Shown: one piece after another, positions 59,681 to 64,000 of the stretch
Layout: each line of letters starts with the position of its first letter
Position numbering within the stretch: position 1 is the stretch's first letter
NCBI RefSeq assembly: GCF_021404405.1
Contig: NZ_JABFTV010000007.1
Coordinates: 124,001-188,000 of the forward strand
DNA length: 64,000 nt
Direction: 5' to 3'
Source of the DNA: Billgrantia aerodenitrificans
Lineage (GTDB): Bacteria > Pseudomonadota > Gammaproteobacteria > Pseudomonadales > Halomonadaceae
Notes under the pieces: generated by a model
Told to the model about the DNA's origin: nothing
Database searches by the model: none
Seen by the model: only the letters and a program-made list of their open reading frames with translations
Made by a program: the position numbers and the translations under genes

Positions 59681-60298
59681 ATGTCGAATAGGGATGTTCC
59701 TGCGTACTACTCCCAATGGGCTTCCAGCGAGCGTATTCCCGACCTGCTGGCCGGACGCCTGCACGCTGCCGACGATCCCCGCTGGGCCGAGTCCGGTGCA
59801 CCCAGCGCTGAAGCGTACGCGCGCTGGGCCTCGCACATCTGTGGCATGGCCTGCACCAAGATGCTGCTCGAGGAGCTGTGTGGAGAGCGGGCGACCCTGT
59901 TCGAGCTGCTCGAAAGATGCCGGGAGGTCGGCGGTTACGTGGTTTCGCAGGCGAGCATCAAGGGCCTTTACTACCGGCCCCTGGTGCAACTGCTGAGGGA
60001 GCGTCACGCGCTGCAGGCCGAGGTCGTGGAGCACGTCGAGGCCGAGCGGTTGGCCGGATGGTTGGACGAGGGGCATCGCGTCATCGCCTCGGTGCACCCA
60101 TCGATTCGCACCCCCGAGCAGGACCCGCCGCAGCGGGGCGGCCACCTGGTCTATCTCTTCGGCCGCGACGAGAGCGGGCGTCTGCGCTTCCACAATCCCT
60201 CCGGTTTGCCCGGAGCGAATCAGGCGGACGCCCGCCTCGCGCCAGCGGTGTTCGAGCGTTTCTTCGCCGGACGCGGAATCCTGATACGGCGCGGCTAG
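59681..60298 (+). CDS. C39-like papain-fold protein downstream of cadR
   Basis: The 205-residue protein has a possible cysteine-protease triad: Cys54 in ASHICGMAC, His155 in RGGHLVYLFG and Asn172 in LRFHNPSGLPG, with WLDEGHRVIASVHPSIR between, matching the peptidase C39-like family. A second Cys (58) follows the first. It has no signal peptide or transmembrane ABC part, so it is not a bacteriocin exporter. GAGAG lies just before the ATG. Tight linkage to cadR hints at a metal-related role, but this is inference. It overlaps the convergent isoaspartyl-peptidase gene by four bases. Confidence 0.75.
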   Translation: MSNRDVPAYYSQWASSERIPDLLAGRLHAADDPRWAESGAPSAEAYARWASHICGMACTKMLLEELCGERATLFELLERCREVGGYVVSQASIKGLYYRPLVQLLRERHALQAEVVEHVEAERLAGWLDEGHRVIASVHPSIRTPEQDPPQRGGHLVYLFGRDESGRLRFHNPSGLPGANQADARLAPAVFERFFAGRGILIRRG

Positions 60299-61443
60299 CC
60301 GCGTCGATACACCCGCCGGCCCAAGGCCCACACCTCGTCGATGGCCCACTCGCCATCGCTCAATACCAGCAGGTCGGCGTCACGGCCGGGCTCGAGGCGT
60401 CCCTTGGCGGTGAGCTTGAGGGCGTCGGCGGCGTGAGTGCTGGCGGCACCGACGGCATGCTCCAGCGGCACGCCGTGCTTCTCGATGCATTCGCCGACGA
60501 CCTCGAACAGGCTGGCGAGGCGGCCGGGTTCGAGCCCGATGAAGCGGCGCTCGGCGTCGAAGCGCGGCAGCGAGGCATTGGCGTCGGAGGAGAGTGTGAT
60601 ACGTGACGGCTCGACGCGGGCCTCCAGGGCACGGGCCACGGCCTCGGCGGCGGGCACTTCGCCCCCGGCCAGCAGCTCTGCAGTGGTGCTGGTGGTGAAG
60701 TCGATGCGCCCGCCTTCACGGGCGAAGCGCAGGCCGTCCTCGAACAGCGCCGGGGTACGGTTAATGTGGGTCGGCAGGAACTGGGCGAGCGGAATGGCGC
60801 TGTGGCGGGCTGCCCCGCGCAGCGGCTCCAGGTGCGTTGGAGCATCGCCGGTATGGATGAAGACGATGCCCGACTTGCCCGCCAGCATGCCGGCGGTGCG
60901 GGCTTCTGAGGCCAGGCGCGCCAGTTCGAAGGCGGAGGGCTGCGAGCCGCGATGATCGCTGATCGCCACCTCGCCCACGCCGATGAATTCGGGAATGAAC
61001 AAGATGTCGCTGCCCACCGAGCCGGTCAGTGTCACCGGCGGCAGCTGATAGGAGCCGGTATAGCAGTAGGTGGTGAGACCGCCGGCGGCCAGCTCGCGGG
61101 CCTTGCCCAGCAGGTTGGCCGGCGTGCGGGTCAGGGCGTCGGTGCCCAGCGCGCCGACCAGGGTGGTGACGCCGGATGCCAGCGCGTCCTCGAGGGTCAG
61201 CTCGGCGGTGCGCGTGCCGAAGCCGCCCTCGCCGCCGCCGCCGATGAAGTGTACCAGCGGGTCGACCAGGCCGGGGATGACCCGACGCCCCGCCAGATCG
61301 ATCTCCTCGATGGCGGGGCCGGCGGCAGGCAGTGGCTGGTCGGCCGGCACCACGGCGGCGATGCGTGTGTCGGCGATCAGCAGATGGCAGAGCCCCAGGC
61401 TGCGTGGCGCATGCAGCTGGGCATTCTTCAGCAGGGTCAGCAT
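60295..61443 (-). CDS. Isoaspartyl dipeptidase-like amidohydrolase (IadA family)
   Basis: The 382-residue protein aligns along its length with IadA: LIGGGGE-like FIGGGGEGGFGTRTAE, GVTTLVGALGTDALTRTP, CYTGSYQLPPVTLTGSVG, ISDHRGSQPS, FIHTGDAPTHLEPL, LPTHINR and SSDANASLPRF. IadA removes N-terminal isoaspartate from dipeptides. Two ligand positions differ: the DxHxH strand reads D61-P-L-V-H65, so the first metal His is Leu, and the carboxylated Lys position falls at or near Glu158 (GVGEVAISDHR). The enzyme may be a mononuclear or altered-substrate variant. GAGGAG precedes the ATG. It follows a periplasmic amino-acid-binding protein gene in the same operon direction. Confidence 0.87.
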   Translation of the reverse strand: MLTLLKNAQLHAPRSLGLCHLLIADTRIAAVVPADQPLPAAGPAIEEIDLAGRRVIPGLVDPLVHFIGGGGEGGFGTRTAELTLEDALASGVTTLVGALGTDALTRTPANLLGKARELAAGGLTTYCYTGSYQLPPVTLTGSVGSDILFIPEFIGVGEVAISDHRGSQPSAFELARLASEARTAGMLAGKSGIVFIHTGDAPTHLEPLRGAARHSAIPLAQFLPTHINRTPALFEDGLRFAREGGRIDFTTSTTAELLAGGEVPAAEAVARALEARVEPSRITLSSDANASLPRFDAERRFIGLEPGRLASLFEVVGECIEKHGVPLEHAVGAASTHAADALKLTAKGRLEPGRDADLLVLSDGEWAIDEVWALGRRVYRRG

Positions 61444-61460
61444 TCCGGCTCCTCGTGAAG

Positions 61461-61488
61461 GCGAACGCCGGCAGCAGCCGGCGTTCGC
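61461..61488 (-). terminator. Intercistronic hairpin between binding protein 1 and iadA-like gene
   Basis: GCGAACGCCGGC and GCCGGCGTTCGC form a perfect 12-pair stem with a four-base loop. There is no T-run. Such hairpins after binding-protein genes often stabilise the upstream message or attenuate the downstream gene. Confidence 0.7.
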
Positions 61489-61506
61489 GGAGAATGACGC
61501 TATGGG

Positions 61507-62292
61507 TTACAGCTTGATGTCGTAGTTGAAGTAGCGCTCCATGATCTCATCATAGGTGCCGTCTTCCTTGAGCGCGGCCAGCGCCTCGTTAAAGCGCTCG
61601 GCCAAGGCCTCGTCGCGCTGACGGAAGGCCACGCCCACACCCTTGCCGAAGATGTGCTCGGGCTCCTTGATGAAGCCGCTGATGCGCTTGAAATGGCTGC
61701 CCGAGGTGTCGATGCCCATGGTGTTTTCCGCCACCGGGTAGTCCATGAAGGTGAGGTCGAGACGACCGGCACGCATGTCGGTGACGACGTCGTCGGCGCT
61801 GGTATAGCGACGGATCTCCACCAGATCGCCGTAGAGTTCGCTGACATAATTGTCCTGCAGCGTGGCGCGCTGCACGCCGACCACCAGCCCCGCGAGGCTA
61901 TCGCGGTCCTCGATGTCGATGTCGCGATCACGCGTGGTGATCCAGGCGCTCGGGGTGGTGTAGTAGGGCTCGGAGAAGAGCACGCGCTCGGCACGCTCCT
62001 CGGTGATGGCCATGGACGACATGATGGCATCGTAGTTACGGGCCATGAGCCCGGGAATGATGCCGTCCCAATCCTGCTCCACCCAGGTGCAGGTGACTTC
62101 CATGTACTCGCATACGGCGTTGCCCAGCTCGATCTCGAAGCCGGTCAGTTCACCGTCCGGCTGACGGTACATGAAGGGTTCGTAGGGTATGTCGACGCCC
62201 AGACGGATTTCGGAATAGTCGCGGGCCTGGGCGGTACCGGCGGTCAGGCCGGCCGCCAGAGTGGCAGCCAGAATCACGTTGAGAGCACGCAT
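61507..62292 (-). CDS. Amino-acid ABC transporter substrate-binding protein (family 3), copy 1
   Basis: The 261-residue HisJ/ArgT-like protein has a signal peptide (ALNVILAATLAAGLTAGTAQA) and the SBP_bac_3 pattern: IRLGVDIPYEPFMYRQPDGE, TGFEIELGNAVCEYM, two Cys in VCEYMEVTC that could form the disulfide seen in HisJ, MSSMAITEERAERVLFSEPYY, and KEDGTYDEIMERYF at the C-terminus. AGGAGG precedes the chosen ATG at 62292; the longer frame is unlikely. No permease or ATPase gene is in the window. Two paralogues lie upstream. Confidence 0.92.
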   Translation of the reverse strand: MRALNVILAATLAAGLTAGTAQARDYSEIRLGVDIPYEPFMYRQPDGELTGFEIELGNAVCEYMEVTCTWVEQDWDGIIPGLMARNYDAIMSSMAITEERAERVLFSEPYYTTPSAWITTRDRDIDIEDRDSLAGLVVGVQRATLQDNYVSELYGDLVEIRRYTSADDVVTDMRAGRLDLTFMDYPVAENTMGIDTSGSHFKRISGFIKEPEHIFGKGVGVAFRQRDEALAERFNEALAALKEDGTYDEIMERYFNYDIKL

Positions 62293-62335
62293 GAGGCTTC
62301 CTCCTGGGAAGGTGTTGTTTTTCACGAGTTTTGAT

Positions 62336-62373
62336 TGCCGAAGACGGCAGGGTCGTCGCGCTTCAAGCGCGAC
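62336..62373. other. Two adjacent hairpins in the leader of binding protein 1
   Basis: TGCCG-AAGA-CGGCA (62336-62349) and GTCGCGC-TTCAA-GCGCGAC (62355-62361 with 62367-62373) lie between the 28-residue ORF and the binding-protein start. On the minus strand the second hairpin comes first and the TGCCG hairpin is followed by ATCAAAAC. A leader-attenuation role is possible but unproven. Confidence 0.35.
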
Positions 62374-62459
62374 AAGGCACACGAGCGTTGCCGTTCAGGC
62401 AAGGACGTGTCGATGGCACAAGCGTGCCGATGCAACCGGGAAGGCCGCGGGAAGGGGGC

Positions 62460-62546
62460 TTATTCGTCGAACCACTCGCTGAGGTAGAAGCTGTCGAAGT
62501 AACAGCAATAAACCTCAGACATGGGCTGTGGGAAGCAATCGATCAT
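62460..62546 (-). CDS. Aromatic-rich 28-residue small ORF
   Basis: ATG at 62546 has AGGA 8 bases upstream, and the frame runs 28 codons to TAA. The peptide starts MIDCFPQPMSEVY, continues CCYFDSFYLSEWFDE, and has eight aromatic residues (four Phe, three Tyr, one Trp) and three Cys. It sits between two paralogous amino-acid-binding protein genes, on their strand, 167 bases before copy 1. It may be a leader peptide sensing aromatic or Cys tRNA, or a small secreted/modified peptide. Too short for statistical support on its own. Confidence 0.4.
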   Translation of the reverse strand: MIDCFPQPMSEVYCCYFDSFYLSEWFDE

Positions 62547-62683
62547 GGACGGTGTCCTGATGCGTTTCGTACAACATCGAATTTCCTGGATGTCGCGGGC
62601 CTTGTCAACCACCCGCCTCGACCGCTGCCGGCCAAGGCGGGGGAGCGGCGATCAACTCCGTGAAGATCGAGTCCTTGAAGATC

Positions 62684-63451
62684 CTAGTCCGTGAAATAGC
62701 GGTCGTGGATCTCGTCGTAAGTGCCGTCTTCCTTGAGCGCGGCCAGCGCCTCGTTGAAGCGTTCCGCCAAGGCTTCATCGCGGGGGCGGAAGGCGATCGC
62801 GATACCGTCGCCGAAATACTCGTAGGGCTCGCGAATCATCTCGCCGACCACGCGATACTCCCCCCGCTCGCTGTCGAGCAGGGTGGTCTTGCCCACCGGA
62901 TAGTTGACGAAGACCAGGTCGAGACGGCCCGACTCCATGTCCAGCAGCATGTCGTCCACGCTCGAGTAGCGGCGTACAGAGGCCACGTCGCCGTAGAAGT
63001 CGGTGGCGTAGCTGTCCTGCAGGGTGCCGCGCTGGACGCCCAGGGTGCGCCCGGCCAGGCTCTCCTCCGAGGGCATCTCGATATCGGTATCGACGGGGCC
63101 GAACCACGCCGAGGGCGGCGTAAAGTACGCATCGGAGAACAACACCTGAGCGCGGCGCTCCTCGTTGATGGTCATCGAGGACATGATGGCGTCGTAGTTG
63201 CGCGCCATCAGCCCGGGAATGATGCCGTCCCACTGCTGCTCGATCCACTCGCAGGTGATGCCCATCTGTTCGCACAGAGCATTGCCCAGGTCGATGTCGA
63301 AGCCGGTCAGCTCGCCAGCCGGGGTGCGGTACTGCATTGGCTCGTAGGGCACGTCGACGCCGAAGCGGACGTGATCGTAGCTGTCACGGGCATGGGCCTG
63401 GCCGAAAACCAGCACGATGCCGGTCAGCGAGGCGATGAAGGCTTTCTTCAT
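62684..63451 (-). CDS. Amino-acid ABC transporter substrate-binding protein (family 3), copy 2
   Basis: The 255-residue protein is a close paralogue of copy 1: signal peptide MKKAFIASLTGIVLVFGQAHA, then RFGVDVPYEPMQYRTPAGE, LCEQMGITCEW with the same Cys pair, GIIPGLMARNYDAIMSSM and KEDGTYDEIHDRYF. Long identical segments (DGIIPGLMARNYDAIMSSM; RDEALAERFNEALAALKEDG) show recent duplication. AAGGGA precedes the ATG. The mature ligand pocket differs from copy 1 in places (FGPVDTDIEMPSEE against ITTRDRDIDIEDRD), so ligands may differ. Confidence 0.93.
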   Translation of the reverse strand: MKKAFIASLTGIVLVFGQAHARDSYDHVRFGVDVPYEPMQYRTPAGELTGFDIDLGNALCEQMGITCEWIEQQWDGIIPGLMARNYDAIMSSMTINEERRAQVLFSDAYFTPPSAWFGPVDTDIEMPSEESLAGRTLGVQRGTLQDSYATDFYGDVASVRRYSSVDDMLLDMESGRLDLVFVNYPVGKTTLLDSERGEYRVVGEMIREPYEYFGDGIAIAFRPRDEALAERFNEALAALKEDGTYDEIHDRYFTD

Positions 63452-63482
63452 GACAATCCCTTGTTGTTATAGTGATCGGAGG

Positions 63483-63507
63483 GCGCCGCGCCCCAGTGGC
63501 GCGGCGC
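63483..63507 (-). terminator. Intercistronic hairpin between binding proteins 3 and 2
   Basis: GCGCCGCGCC and GGCGCGGCGC form a perfect 10-pair stem around CCAGT, between the copy 3 stop and the copy 2 start. No T-run is present. Confidence 0.7.
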
Positions 63508-63547
63508 AATAGCGACGGTACTTCGCTTGACCTGCTCGTCGCCGAGC

Positions 63548-64000
63548 TTACTCTTCGCCGAAATAGCGCTGGTAGATCTCGTCGTAGGTGCCGTCTTCCT
63601 TCAGCGTGGCCAGGGCCTCGTTGAAGCGCTGGGCCAGAGCCTCGTCACGCGGACGGAAGGCGATGCCGAAGCCTTCGCCGAAGTACTCTTCCGGCTCGGT
63701 GACCATCTCGCCGACCACCTCGAACTCACCTCTGTGGTTGTCGAGCAGGGTGGCCTGGCCGACGATGAACTCCAGGAAGACGAGGTCCAGACGCTGGGCC
63801 TGGAGGTCGAGCACCATGTCATCGGCGGTGGAGTAGCGGCTGACGTTGGCTACGCGGCCGTAGTTGTCGGTGACGTAGCTGTCGAAGGTGGTACCACGCT
63901 GCACGCCGATGCTCTTGCCGGCCAGGGTCTCTTCGTTGATCTCTTCGACATCGCTACCGGCGGGGGCGAACCAGGCACCCGGAATGGTGATGTAGGGATC
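63548..64000 (-). CDS. Amino-acid ABC transporter substrate-binding protein (family 3), copy 3, partial
   Basis: The frame is open to the right edge; about 150 C-terminal codons are present and the N-terminus lies outside. The visible part begins DPYITIPGAWFAPAGSD, continues LAGKSIGVQRGTTFDSYVTD and ends RFNEALATLKEDGTYDEIYQ before the last few residues. It is a third paralogue of the two downstream proteins, with 63-75 as conserved runs around RPRDEALAQRFNEAL. The transporter's membrane genes may lie further right. Confidence 0.9.
   Translation of the reverse strand, partial: DPYITIPGAWFAPAGSDVEEINEETLAGKSIGVQRGTTFDSYVTDNYGRVANVSRYSTADDMVLDLQAQRLDLVFLEFIVGQATLLDNHRGEFEVVGEMVTEPEEYFGEGFGIAFRPRDEALAQRFNEALATLKEDGTYDEIYQRYFGEE

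Overview
The window is GC-rich and gene-dense. It carries TRAP transporters (DctPQM and TAXI types), several c-di-GMP enzymes, an NnrS protein, TonB and ABC uptake genes and a type VI secretion (T6SS) vgrG island. This fits a Gammaproteobacterium, most likely of the Halomonadaceae (Halomonas/Billgrantia-like). That assignment rests on gene content and codon usage only. No tRNA, rRNA, CRISPR array, complete insertion sequence or replication origin was seen.

Region 1 (1-8.7 kb) is a catabolic locus around a GntR/UTRA regulator. On the minus strand lie leuC- and leuD-like hydratase genes reading into a TRAP binding-protein gene cut by the left edge. On the plus strand lie an NTF2-like protein, a PEP-mutase/isocitrate-lyase-family lyase, an isochorismatase-family amidase, two polysaccharide-deacetylase/allantoinase-like hydrolases and a flavin dehydrogenase. 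I infer a pathway that desaturates and opens a cyclic imide or similar N-heterocycle, removes ammonia, hydrates a substituted maleate and cleaves the resulting malate. Region 2 (8.7-17 kb) has a PAS-GGDEF protein, a LysR/mmsA pair, a 7TMR-DISM-GGDEF protein, an AhpD-like protein and an unknown protein.

Region 3 (17.2-24.2 kb) is an accessory island. It holds a protein made of four Myb/SANT-like repeats, then vgrG, PAAR, a DUF4123 adaptor, an unrecognised hydrophobic effector candidate and a polytopic immunity candidate. Base composition drops sharply inside the adaptor gene, so the effector end looks like an exchanged cassette. Immediately after it a TPP-riboswitch-like leader precedes ilvD, which is an unusual pairing.

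Region 4 (26-43 kb) holds a small HTH protein, a TonB receptor divergent from an ABC importer-nnrS operon with an FNR/DNR-like box between them, a TAXI TRAP operon, purEK with a strong terminator, PhoX, and a second FNR-like box before a ferric-reductase-like protein paired with a cytochrome b5/FMN-binding protein. Region 5 (43-57 kb) holds a GGDEF-EAL protein, a TraX-family protein, and a LysR-TRAP-GlnA-like-ALDH-Fe-ADH-amidotransferase cluster. That cluster suggests catabolism of an amino alcohol or amine through gamma-glutamylated intermediates. A DadA-like oxidase lies next to it on the opposite strand.

Region 6 (57-64 kb) holds a Zn/Cd/Pb P-type ATPase divergent from a CadR regulator with a textbook 19-bp-spacer MerR promoter, a C39-like papain-fold protein behind cadR, an isoaspartyl-dipeptidase-like protein lacking a metal-ligand His, and three tandem paralogous amino-acid-binding proteins with an aromatic-rich 28-residue small ORF between two of them.
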